From Sphingomonadales bacterium (GTDB lineage Bacteria; Pseudomonadota; Alphaproteobacteria; Sphingomonadales; Emcibacteraceae), in contig DRKK01000159.1 of the NCBI GenBank assembly GCA_011051815.1, positions 1 through 7,445 of the forward strand: DNA of 7,445 bases. The letters are read 5' to 3'. Shown here piece after piece: positions 1 to 4,766 of the stretch. Under the pieces are notes generated by a model, which worked only from the letters and a program-made list of their open reading frames with translations, did not search any database and was not told the DNA's origin. Each line of letters opens with the position of its first letter. Positions within the stretch are counted from its first letter, which is position 1. The position numbers and the translations under genes were made by a program.

Positions 1-362
1 CCAACCCCGAGCCGCTTGCCCGCCTTGCGATCCGGATAATATTTATTCTCAACCGCATCAACCACATCATCCAGATAAAGCGACATGAACACGGTCGCGA
101 TGGGCGGAAAGAAAATTCCCATCAAAAAGAAAAATATGATGTTGAAAATCCAGTCCACATCCAGCAGCCACTGAAATGCATCATTGACCCATTGCCAGTC
201 AAACTGGGTCAGGATAATCTGGCTTTTCAGGTGATTGGCCAGAAACCATGTGGCAATGATGGCCACGATGGTGGTCAGAATGCCCCAAATAAAAACCTTT
301 AAGAAAGCCGGGTCCAAAATCTGGGATAATGTGCGGTCCATCGCACTTATTATATTTTTCAT
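1..362 (-). CDS. EI24 domain (CysZ-like) integral membrane protein, C-terminus cut off by window edge
   Basis: Translating the minus strand from ATG 362-360 gives 120 open residues running off the window. Two hydrophobic segments are visible, about residues 22-43 and 71-95. After the second comes LYLDDVVDAVE followed by a YYPDRKAGK stretch. I recognise this hydrophobic hairpin, ending in a 'FMSLYLDDVVDAVE' type motif, as the first half of EI24 family proteins in Alphaproteobacteria. EI24 is the family of the sulfate permease CysZ. Family members are usually over 200 residues, so about half is missing. An AAGGA Shine-Dalgarno lies 7 bases before the ATG, which supports this start. The gene is divergent from the adenosine kinase gene, with 143 bases between them. 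Sulfate transport is known only for true CysZ; for this branch the substrate is unknown. The family call is fairly sure, the function is not. Confidence 0.75.
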   Translation of the reverse strand, partial: MKNIISAMDRTLSQILDPAFLKVFIWGILTTIVAIIATWFLANHLKSQIILTQFDWQWVNDAFQWLLDVDWIFNIIFFFLMGIFFPPIATVFMSLYLDDVVDAVENKYYPDRKAGKRLGV

Positions 363-452
363 ATCTTTATCCTTCCCCATACTACCCTTACAAGGAAATA
401 TGGTGTTCTTGAGACAAAAGGCAAGAAACTTTTCATCTTTCTGCGTTATCTC

Positions 453-480
453 TTGCAAGAAGGCGGGGCAGACCTATACT
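453..480 (+). promoter_or_regulatory. Predicted sigma-70-type promoter of the adenosine kinase gene
   Basis: The -35 box TTGCAA (453-458) and -10 box TATACT (475-480) are separated by 16 bases. The -10 matches the consensus at 5 of 6 positions and the -35 at 4 of 6. Transcription would start near 487, giving a leader of about 19 bases that contains the AAGGA ribosome site. This is inferred from sequence only. Confidence 0.45.
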
Positions 481-505
481 CCTCGCAAAAATTTTAAGGA
501 TGAAT

Positions 506-1492
506 ATGACACATAAATTTGATGTTCTGGGCATTGGTAATGCCATCGTTGATATATTGGTTAATGTGGAGGATGATTTTCTCGCCGCCCATGAAATCCC
601 GCGCGGCAGTATGCAATTGGTGGATGAAGAAACCTCTGACAAACTATATGATCAGCTGGGCACCGCCATTGAATGTTCCGGTGGGTCCGCCGCCAATACC
701 ATTGCCGGGCTGGCCTCTCTGGGCAGCAATGCGGCCTATATGGGGAAAATCAAGGATGACCAGCTGGGCCATGTTTTTGCCCATGATATTGCCTCGCTCG
801 GCATCGCCTTCACCACGGAAAAGGACAATAGCGGCGTCTCCACGGCCCGCTGCCTGGTCATGGTCAGCCCCGATGCGGAACGGACCATGTGTACCTACCT
901 CGGGGCCTGTGTTAATCTGACCGTAGATGATATTGACCCGGATATGGTCGCAGCCTCTGCGGTGACCTATATGGAGGGCTATCTGTGGGATCCGGAAAAG
1001 GCCAAGGCCGCCTTTCGCAAGGCCATGACGCTGGCCCATAATGCCGGGCGCAAGACATCGCTCACCCTGTCGGACTCCTTTTGCGTTGACCGTCACAAAC
1101 AGGAATTCCGCCATCTGGCCGAACATGAGATCGACATCCTGTTCGCCAATGAGGAAGAATTGCTCATGCTTTATGACACCCGCGATATTTCGGTGGCCCT
1201 GAAAGCGGTCCAGCAACATTGCGAAGTTGCCGCCGTCACCCGCGGCGCCAAGGGATGCACCATCGTCAGTGCCGATGAGATCATTGACATCAATGGCTAT
1301 CCAGTCAGCGATCTGGTGGATACCACCGGGGCCGGGGATCTGTTTGCCGCCGGCTTCCTGCATGGCTATAGCCGGGGCGAAGACCTCAAAGATTGTGGCC
1401 GCATGGGTAATCTGGTTGCCAGCGAGATCATCACCCATATGGGGGCCAGGCCAAATGTGAATTTAAAACAATATCTGGCCAATAATTTATAA
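506..1492 (+). CDS. Adenosine-kinase-like PfkB family carbohydrate/nucleoside kinase
   Basis: This 328-residue protein has the PfkB (ribokinase) fold signatures in order. An N-terminal GIGNAIVDI strand is followed by a GGSAANT substrate-loop motif near residues 59-65, FANEEE near 214-218 and TRGAKG near 246-250. The C-terminal DTTGAGD anion-hole motif is near 272-278, and its last Asp is the expected catalytic base. Length and motifs match bacterial proteins annotated as adenosine kinase, which convert adenosine plus ATP to AMP and ADP in the cytoplasm. Related PfkB sugar kinases are hard to exclude without a tree. I chose ATG 506 because AAGGA (496-500) sits 5 bases upstream. The in-frame ATG at 500 overlaps that site and would be poorly placed. 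A promoter lies just upstream, and a small secreted-protein gene follows 58 bases after the stop. Confidence 0.85.
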   Translation: MTHKFDVLGIGNAIVDILVNVEDDFLAAHEIPRGSMQLVDEETSDKLYDQLGTAIECSGGSAANTIAGLASLGSNAAYMGKIKDDQLGHVFAHDIASLGIAFTTEKDNSGVSTARCLVMVSPDAERTMCTYLGACVNLTVDDIDPDMVAASAVTYMEGYLWDPEKAKAAFRKAMTLAHNAGRKTSLTLSDSFCVDRHKQEFRHLAEHEIDILFANEEELLMLYDTRDISVALKAVQQHCEVAAVTRGAKGCTIVSADEIIDINGYPVSDLVDTTGAGDLFAAGFLHGYSRGEDLKDCGRMGNLVASEIITHMGARPNVNLKQYLANNL

Positions 1493-1493
1493 C

Positions 1494-1522
1494 TTGACCC
1501 GAAAAGCTTTCTCGGCGAAAAT
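1494..1522 (+). promoter_or_regulatory. Possible promoter for the small secreted protein gene
   Basis: TTGACC (1494-1499, 5 of 6 consensus, in a CTTGAC context typical of alphaproteobacterial -35 boxes) and GAAAAT (1517-1522, 4 of 6) are spaced by 17 bases. The start would fall near 1529, about 22 bases before the ATG. It begins immediately after the kinase stop codon, so the downstream gene may be transcribed both from here and by read-through. Confidence 0.35.
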
Positions 1523-1550
1523 CGGCAAAATTTATTTGAGTGAGGATAAG

Positions 1551-1916
1551 ATGTCTTTGATACGTGTATTTATAACTTTTATTTTTGTTTCACTGGCTCT
1601 CAGCAACGTTGCCAATGCGGGCACCCAATGCCGTCCCCCGTTGGCCCCGGCCATCCCCGATGGGAAAACCGCACCCAAAGCTGAAATCCTCGCGGCCCTG
1701 AAAACCATTAAAAATGATTTCCAACCCGCCATTAAAAACTTCCAGAATTGTATCGCGACAGAGAAAACCGCCGTGGGCGATGTGGCGACGGAACAACAGA
1801 TCGTTGAGTGGGATCAGCTTTTTGATGCGGCCTATGCCCTTGAAACACAGGTTGCCGATCAGATGAATTTAGCCATCCGGGCCTATAAGGCGCGCGTGGC
1901 TAAAAAGGCGGAATAA
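1551..1916 (+). CDS. Small secreted (periplasmic) protein of unknown function
   Basis: The 121-residue product starts with a clear Sec signal peptide. It has Arg5, a hydrophobic core from about residue 6 to 18, and an AxA-type site with predicted cleavage after ANA at residue 23. The mature part is about 98 residues, opens with a Pro-rich stretch (QCRPPLAPAIPDGK), and continues as amphipathic helix. It has exactly two cysteines, C27 and C67, which could form a disulfide in the periplasm. I chose ATG 1551 because GAGG (1542-1545) lies 5 bases upstream and the signal peptide begins there; the longer reading from 1494 adds 19 residues that spoil it. The pattern of N-terminal Cys-Pro-Pro, helix and second Cys recalls uncharacterised alphaproteobacterial secreted proteins, but I cannot name a family. 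It ends 8 bases from the convergent PAS gene. Confidence 0.7.
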   Translation: MSLIRVFITFIFVSLALSNVANAGTQCRPPLAPAIPDGKTAPKAEILAALKTIKNDFQPAIKNFQNCIATEKTAVGDVATEQQIVEWDQLFDAAYALETQVADQMNLAIRAYKARVAKKAE

Positions 1917-1924
1917 CACGTCTG

Positions 1925-2413
1925 CTATTTACCCATGTCGTAAAATTGGTCAATACCATACATGATCATATTTACGTTGCCCGCCTCATCACCAAGCGGC
2001 AATCCAAGGACATTGTATTTTTGGAAGCCCCGGTTTAACCAATCCAGTTGCGAGGTCACATAATAGGTGGTTTTTTGCCGGACAAGCCATGACAAGCGGT
2101 CACGAATAAGCGAATTGGATGACAACTCATCCAAATATTTTCCGGTCGCATCCTGCCCCATAACATTGACCACATCCGTACCAACGAGCCTGAAGCGAAA
2201 GCGTTGTGGCTCATACTCCACGTCAATCAGAATAATTTTGGGCAGCAGGTCAACGATCTCTGTGGGACATATATCGGGGCGGGACGGCATCTTGCGATCG
2301 CCTTTCTTCCCATTCCAATATTCGTATAAATCCCGCAAAAGAGGGACGGGAATATCATGCGGTTGGTTCACAGCCGTAAGCTGCGATTGAACCGCATAAG
2401 TAGAAGTCGACAT
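1925..2413 (-). CDS. PAS domain protein of the PAS_5 family
   Basis: The 162-residue protein is a single PAS_5-type domain with a short N-terminal tail. Marker segments are LRDLYEYWNGKKGDR (26-40), MPSRPDICPTEI (42-53), LLPKIILIDVE (56-66) and FRFRLVGTDVV (72-82), followed by a GQDATGKYLDEL stretch. I recognise this layout from the many stand-alone PAS_5 proteins of Alphaproteobacteria. PAS domains sense ligands, redox state or partners. No kinase, GGDEF or DNA-binding domain is attached here, so any output must go through another protein. ATG 2413 is supported by AAGGA about 9 bases upstream. It is preceded by its own promoter, an inverted repeat and a terminator-like hairpin, and it converges on the secreted protein gene with only 8 bases between the stops. 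Family call is good; ligand and role are unknown. Confidence 0.82.
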   Translation of the reverse strand: MSTSTYAVQSQLTAVNQPHDIPVPLLRDLYEYWNGKKGDRKMPSRPDICPTEIVDLLPKIILIDVEYEPQRFRFRLVGTDVVNVMGQDATGKYLDELSSNSLIRDRLSWLVRQKTTYYVTSQLDWLNRGFQKYNVLGLPLGDEAGNVNMIMYGIDQFYDMGK

Positions 2414-2430
2414 CTTCTTTTTTCCTTGTC

Positions 2431-2462
2431 AAAAAAAGAGGGCGACTCCCCGCACCCGCTTT
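2431..2462 (-). terminator. Terminator-like hairpin in the PAS gene leader (HIT terminator or attenuator)
   Basis: Read on the minus strand, AAAG-c-GGGTG (2462-2453) pairs with CGCCC-t-CTTT (2444-2435). This gives a 4+5 bp stem (one G-U pair) with one internal mismatch and an 8-base loop. Counting the pairing T's, a run of seven T's follows the 3' arm (2437-2431). It lies about 100 bases after the HIT stop and 18 bases before the PAS ATG. It could end HIT transcription or attenuate the PAS gene. Confidence 0.45.
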
Positions 2463-2468
2463 ACCAAA

Positions 2469-2497
2469 TTAACCATAAGTTGGCTCTCATATGGTAA
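2469..2497. promoter_or_regulatory. Operator-like inverted repeat at the PAS promoter
   Basis: TTAACCATA (2469-2477) faces TATGGTAA (2490-2497) across a 12-base spacer. The inner arms ACCATA/TATGGT are perfect, and the outer three bases pair with one bulge. The right arm overlaps the predicted -10 box (2486-2491) and the repeat spans the expected start of transcription. That is where a repressor site would act. No regulator gene is adjacent, so the protein that might bind is unknown. Confidence 0.35.
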
Positions 2498-2515
2498 GAG
2501 AAAGAGTAGAGTCAA
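2486..2515 (-). promoter_or_regulatory. Predicted promoter of the PAS gene
   Basis: On the minus strand a -35 box TTGACT (2515-2510, 5 of 6, in CTTGAC context) is followed after 18 bases by TATGAG (2491-2486, 4 of 6). The start would be near 2479, leaving a leader of about 65 bases that contains the terminator-like hairpin. Confidence 0.45.
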
Positions 2516-2560
2516 GGGAAAATGCAACTAATATTACTTTTTTCTGATTTACAGCCGTAT

Positions 2561-2920
2561 TTATCTGGTCAGCATGGGCCCAAGCCGCTTGCCGCCAAAA
2601 ATATGGATATGCAGATGGGGGACTTCCTGATGGGCGTCCGCGCCCGCATTGGCCAAAATACGGTAGCCCGCATCCTCTAGCCCCGCCTCCCGCGCCACCT
2701 GTCCCACCGCCCGGAAAAACCCGGCGATCAGGTCGGCCGGAGCCGATGCGGTAAAGTCCGCCATACTCACATACGCGCCTTTTGGAATGACAAGAATATG
2801 GACCGGGGCCTGGGGATTAATATCATGAAAGGCCAATGCAAAATCATCCTCATAAACCTTATCACAGGGAATTTCCCCCCGCAGAATTTTCGCAAAGATA
2901 TTTTCTAAATCATAGGTCAT
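2561..2920 (-). CDS. HIT family (HinT-type) purine nucleoside phosphoramidase
   Basis: The 119-residue protein has the full histidine-triad layout. It opens with DLENIFAKILRGEIPCDKVY, continues with FHDINPQAPVHILVIPK, and ends with EVPHLHIHIFGGK. The H-x-H-x-H triad is H102, H104, H106, with H104 the expected nucleophile. This matches the HinT/PKCI-1 branch, small cytoplasmic enzymes that hydrolyse AMP-linked phosphoramidates. I chose ATG 2920 because AGGA lies 8 bases upstream and the family start (MTYDLENIF) fits. A reading from 2968 adds 16 unconserved residues and overlaps a repeat. In A. brasilense, from memory, a HIT-like gene lies directly 3' of hisE. Here about 1.5 kb of AT-rich DNA separates the two, so this copy probably needs its own promoter. 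Confidence 0.92.
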   Translation of the reverse strand: MTYDLENIFAKILRGEIPCDKVYEDDFALAFHDINPQAPVHILVIPKGAYVSMADFTASAPADLIAGFFRAVGQVAREAGLEDAGYRILANAGADAHQEVPHLHIHIFGGKRLGPMLTR

Positions 2921-2937
2921 ATTTGTGGTCCTGTTCC

Positions 2938-2966
2938 TTAGCATAAAATTAATTTTATCTGACCTC
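2938..2966 (-). promoter_or_regulatory. Weak candidate promoter for the HIT gene, embedded in a repeat copy
   Basis: On the minus strand TTGAGG (2966-2961, 4 of 6) and TATGCT (2943-2938, 4 of 6) are spaced by 17 bases. The start would be near 2931, about 11 bases before the ATG, which is very close. Both boxes lie in or at the edge of repeat copy 1. The match is weak and is offered only because the HIT gene has lost a neighbour that could supply a transcript. Confidence 0.25.
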
Positions 2967-2970
2967 AAGA
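2941..2970 (+). repeat. Repeat copy 1 (degenerate), left edge of the AT-rich island
   Basis: Aligned without gaps to 3722-3751, this stretch is identical at 24 of 30 positions, with core TATCTGACCTCAAG against ACTCTGACCCCAAG. Both copies have the same orientation, so they are direct repeats around the toxin-antitoxin pair. It contains the perfect 16-base palindrome ATAAAATTAATTTTAT at 2943-2958. The position coincides with the change from GC-rich HIT coding sequence to AT-rich DNA. The 119 bases to the toxin stop (2971-3089) hold no gene that I can support. Confidence 0.55.
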
Positions 2971-3089
2971 CAGTTTAAACAGAAGATACATATTTCCTGC
3001 CCCAATGAGCATTTTATGCATTTGTCCTCATTTTTGTTTTCGGATGTTCTCTATTCTTACGAAGAAAATCCAATGTAGAAAAGGCGCTG

Positions 3090-3368
3090 TTACGGTGTGT
3101 TTTTAAGATCACGATAAAAATTCTCGTGTGTCCCCAAAGCAAGTAGCGTCAATGTAATTGTCTGATCTTCATATTTATAAGCAAGAAGCGTTAACTGTTT
3201 TACCATCTTGAATTTGTAAACAGAAATACCGGATAAGTCTCCAACCTTTGGATTGCCGATACTGGGATTTCCGACGACAGCTCTGACAGCCTCATCCAAA
3301 TCTTTTTTTTGATTTTTATGGAGCTTTTTAACGGCTTTACCAAAAGTCGATGTTTGAACAATATTCAC
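3090..3368 (-). CDS. ParE-like toxin of a type II toxin-antitoxin system (RelE/ParE superfamily)
   Basis: The 92-residue basic protein matches the ParE-like toxin family that is paired with ParD-like antitoxins. It has an N-terminal FGKAVKKLHKNQKKDLDEAV helix (9-28), a GNPKVGDLSGISVYKFK turn-strand region (38-54), then LTLLAYKYEDQTITLTLLALG strands (59-79) and a HENFYRDLK end (81-89). The superfamily includes ribosome-dependent RNases and gyrase inhibitors, and I cannot tell which target applies. The start is GTG 3368, as no in-frame ATG lies upstream before a stop. It follows the antitoxin stop by 5 bases and has only a weak ribosome site, so it is probably translated by coupling. The gene looks intact and is AT-rich relative to the flanking core genes. 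Confidence in the pair is high because both partners are recognisable. Confidence 0.9.
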   Translation of the reverse strand: MNIVQTSTFGKAVKKLHKNQKKDLDEAVRAVVGNPSIGNPKVGDLSGISVYKFKMVKQLTLLAYKYEDQTITLTLLALGTHENFYRDLKNTP

Positions 3369-3373
3369 AATTT

Positions 3374-3592
3374 TTAACCAAATTCATATGGCGTAACTTG
3401 TCTATCGGCAAGCTCGGCCTTCGCCAAAAGAATATCTTTGATAAAGTTATATGATAATTCCGGATTTTCTTCGGCAATTTTACCTATATGCGCCCAATAT
3501 TCAATTTGCTTGGGCGTTGAACGGCTATATATAGCACCATAACGCTTGGCCTGACTTACCATATCATCCGAAAGCTTAATTGTGGTTGCCAT
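3374..3592 (-). CDS. ParD-like antitoxin of a type II toxin-antitoxin system
   Basis: The 72-residue protein begins with a strand-helix-helix pattern of ribbon-helix-helix type (TTIKLSDDMVSQAKRYGAIY, 3-22). It then has the signature SRSTPKQIEYWAHIGKIAEE (23-42) and NFIKDILLAKAEL (49-61), and ends in PYEFG. I recognise these as the ParD-like antitoxin family, which neutralises the neighbouring ParE-like toxin and usually represses its own promoter. ATG 3592 is chosen because the strong ribosome site AAAGGAG lies 8 bases upstream. The longer reading from 3700 would run through the promoter. The strong site and ATG here, against a GTG with a weak site in the toxin, favour antitoxin excess. The pair is complete and is flanked by direct repeats. 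Confidence 0.9.
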   Translation of the reverse strand: MATTIKLSDDMVSQAKRYGAIYSRSTPKQIEYWAHIGKIAEENPELSYNFIKDILLAKAELADRQVTPYEFG

Positions 3593-3611
3593 GATTGTTT
3601 CTCCTTTCCTC

Positions 3612-3640
3612 ATTATAGACTCAAATAACGTAAAAGACAA
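3612..3640 (-). promoter_or_regulatory. Promoter of the toxin-antitoxin operon
   Basis: The minus strand shows TTGTCT (3640-3635, 4 of 6), a 17-base spacer and a perfect TATAAT (3617-3612). Transcription would begin near 3605, leaving a leader of only about 13 bases that starts within the AGGAAAGGAG ribosome-site region. This is the best -10 match I noticed in the window. Confidence 0.65.
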
Positions 3641-3660
3641 CCTTTTGCGCCAAAAGTTGT
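3637..3660. promoter_or_regulatory. Inverted repeat overlapping the toxin-antitoxin -35 box, likely operator
   Basis: ACAAC(C)TTTTG (3637-3647) faces CAAAAGTTGT (3651-3660) around a 3-base centre, with a single extra C as the only imperfection. The left arm covers four bases of the -35 box. ParD-type antitoxins bind such sites and repress their own operon, so this is the natural candidate operator. Binding is inferred. Confidence 0.5.
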
Positions 3661-3721
3661 AAAAAGACGGGCCGTTACAGCACTGTTCTGACTCAAACAC
3701 GCAATATATCAGGGGCTTGAT

Positions 3722-3754
3722 GTATAAAATAAATTTACTCTGACCCCAAGGATC
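3722..3754 (+). repeat. Repeat copy 2, between the toxin-antitoxin pair and the membrane protein gene
   Basis: The core ACTCTGACCCCA (3737-3748) is followed by two bases and GATC (3751-3754), and preceded by an AT-rich arm ATAAAATAAATTT. The 18-base pattern ACTCTGACCCCANNGATC recurs inverted at 4351-4368, so copies 2 and 3 bracket the membrane protein gene with their AT-rich arms facing outward. Copy 2 is also a direct repeat of copy 1. The motif resembles sequences I have seen near REP-associated Y1 transposases, but that is recollection and no transposase is present here. Confidence 0.65.
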
Positions 3755-3764
3755 TTCAATATGT

Positions 3765-4313
3765 TCATTTATCTATCTTATCAGATTGGCCGCTGGGATG
3801 GCCATTCTTTTTTGGCTTTCTTGCCAGCATTTTTAAGCGAATCCGTCGCACCCCCCAGATAATAGCAACTACAATCACAAGCAATAAACTCTGAAAAAGT
3901 CCGAGACCCACGCTGCCTTCCCAAGAAGTATAGGCGTTATATGACAGGGCTACACTGCTTGATAGAGCTGAGACCCCTATTAATGCTATTCCTATTGTTA
4001 AAGTTCTTAATATAGTCAAACATGATAACCCAAACGCATAGCCAACAACCAAGGTAAGAGTTATGAAGCTAAAAACCAAACTCAATGACATTCCAGCGGC
4101 ATACTTAAGGCCGGTTATTTTTGCCGCCGTTATCGCTGTATTACGGTCAATCTTGTTTCCATCAGCACCAACAATATCTCTAAACTCAAGAAATGCAAGA
4201 TTACGCCCAAACTCATAGAACTGAATGGCGGTTGAATAAATCACAAACATAAATCCGATTGTTAAAATGCCACATACAATCCCAAATATCTTATATTTTC
4301 TAGGCATATTCAT
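3765..4313 (-). CDS. Orphan four-helix membrane protein of unknown function
   Basis: The 182-residue product has four hydrophobic segments at about residues 8-29, 71-95, 102-123 and 134-154. Between the first two is a polar loop of roughly 40 residues (FYEFGRNLAFLEFRDIVGADGNKIDRNT and on). A strongly basic tail follows the last helix (RRIRLKMLARKPKKN), so the C-terminus should be cytoplasmic. By the positive-inside rule, and with MPRKYK before helix 1, the N-terminus should also be inside. Start ATG 4313 has AGGTG 7 bases upstream; a second ATG at 4307 is possible. I do not recognise a family, motif or enzyme signature. The gene stands alone and is AT-rich. It lies between two inverted repeat copies with 10 bases on its 3' side and 37 on its 5' side, which suggests it moved as a cassette. 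Confidence 0.7.
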   Translation of the reverse strand: MNMPRKYKIFGIVCGILTIGFMFVIYSTAIQFYEFGRNLAFLEFRDIVGADGNKIDRNTAITAAKITGLKYAAGMSLSLVFSFITLTLVVGYAFGLSCLTILRTLTIGIALIGVSALSSSVALSYNAYTSWEGSVGLGLFQSLLLVIVVAIIWGVRRIRLKMLARKPKKNGHPSGQSDKIDK

Positions 4314-4350
4314 GTATTCACCTACCGATTTTCCATTCAGAGTTCTCTTT

Positions 4351-4380
4351 GATCAATGGGGTCAGAGTCATTTATATTCT
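4351..4380 (-). repeat. Repeat copy 3 (inverted), right edge of the AT-rich island
   Basis: GATC (4351-4354), two bases and TGGGGTCAGAGT (4357-4368) form the exact reverse complement of the core of copy 2 plus its spaced GATC. The adjoining TCATTTATATTCT is AT-rich like the arm of copy 2 but matches poorly base by base. A weak -35-like TTGATC (4356-4351, minus strand), 17 bases before GAAAAT (4333-4328), could serve the membrane protein gene. The 65 bases from here to the hisE stop hold no gene. Confidence 0.65.
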
Positions 4381-4445
4381 GGAGACAATATACTTATTTG
4401 CAAGCGATGAATAAAGTAATGGGTGGAGAAAATCAATTTTCTTTT

Positions 4446-4763
4446 CTATCTGGCGTTTTTCTCATCTATCCCCGAAATGCCCTCGCGTCGGGCAAGTTCC
4501 TCGAAAATATCATCGGGGCTGATGTCCATATCGGCCCAGAGTACCATCAGGTGAAACAACAGATCAGCGGATTCGGCGACCACCTCCTGCTTGTCGTCCA
4601 TTACGGCGGCGAGGGCGGTTTCAACGCCTTCTTCGCCCACTTTTTGTGCGATCTTTTTGCGGCCCTTTGCAAACAGCTTTGCCACATAGCTCTTGTCAGT
4701 ATCACCGCCCTTGCGGGAAGCGATCACCGATTCAAGCCTATCCAGTATTTCTGCCTTATCCAT
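4446..4763 (-). CDS. hisE: Phosphoribosyl-ATP pyrophosphatase
   Basis: HisE carries out the second step of histidine synthesis, cleaving pyrophosphate from phosphoribosyl-ATP to give phosphoribosyl-AMP in the cytoplasm. The 105-residue length is right for a stand-alone HisE (not fused to HisI). Visible signatures are SYVAKLFAKGRKKIAQKVGEEGVE (25-48), with metal-binding acidic residues E44, E45 and E48, and the ESADLLFHL helix (64-72) with E64 and D67. This is the MazG-like all-alpha NTP pyrophosphohydrolase pattern. It starts 3 bases after the hisF stop, with AAGG about 9 bases upstream that lies within the end of hisF, so coupling is likely. It is the last his gene here; no convincing terminator follows, and the AT-rich island begins within about 70 bases. 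Confidence 0.95.
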   Translation of the reverse strand: MDKAEILDRLESVIASRKGGDTDKSYVAKLFAKGRKKIAQKVGEEGVETALAAVMDDKQEVVAESADLLFHLMVLWADMDISPDDIFEELARREGISGIDEKNAR

Positions 4764-4766
4764 CGT

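Noticed and set aside
500..505. ATG at 500 as start of the adenosine kinase gene
   Set aside because: The AAGGA ribosome site (496-500) overlaps this codon. ATG 506 has the site 5 bases upstream and gives the usual N-terminus.
644..1438. Long minus-strand open frame of 264 codons opposite the kinase gene
   Set aside because: The GC-rich plus-strand gene has clear PfkB motifs. The antisense reading has no domain and reflects codon bias. The same applies to the plus-strand frame at 4803-5597 opposite hisF and to that at 6301-6804 opposite the acetyltransferase.
1500..1516. Imperfect palindrome after the kinase stop (CCGAAAAGCTTTCTCGG) as a terminator
   Set aside because: Pairing breaks at the fifth base, the stem is short, and no T-run follows. 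It also lies in the spacer of a promoter candidate.
2971..3089. Possible small gene or RNA between the HIT gene and the toxin gene
   Set aside because: I found no open frame with a ribosome site, no strong hairpin and no tRNA-like or CRISPR-like pattern. It appears to be plain AT-rich spacer.
4428..4441. GAAAATCAATTTTC palindrome just downstream of hisE as a terminator
   Set aside because: The stem is only about 5 A/T-rich pairs, and on the minus strand it is followed by TCCACCC, not a T-run.
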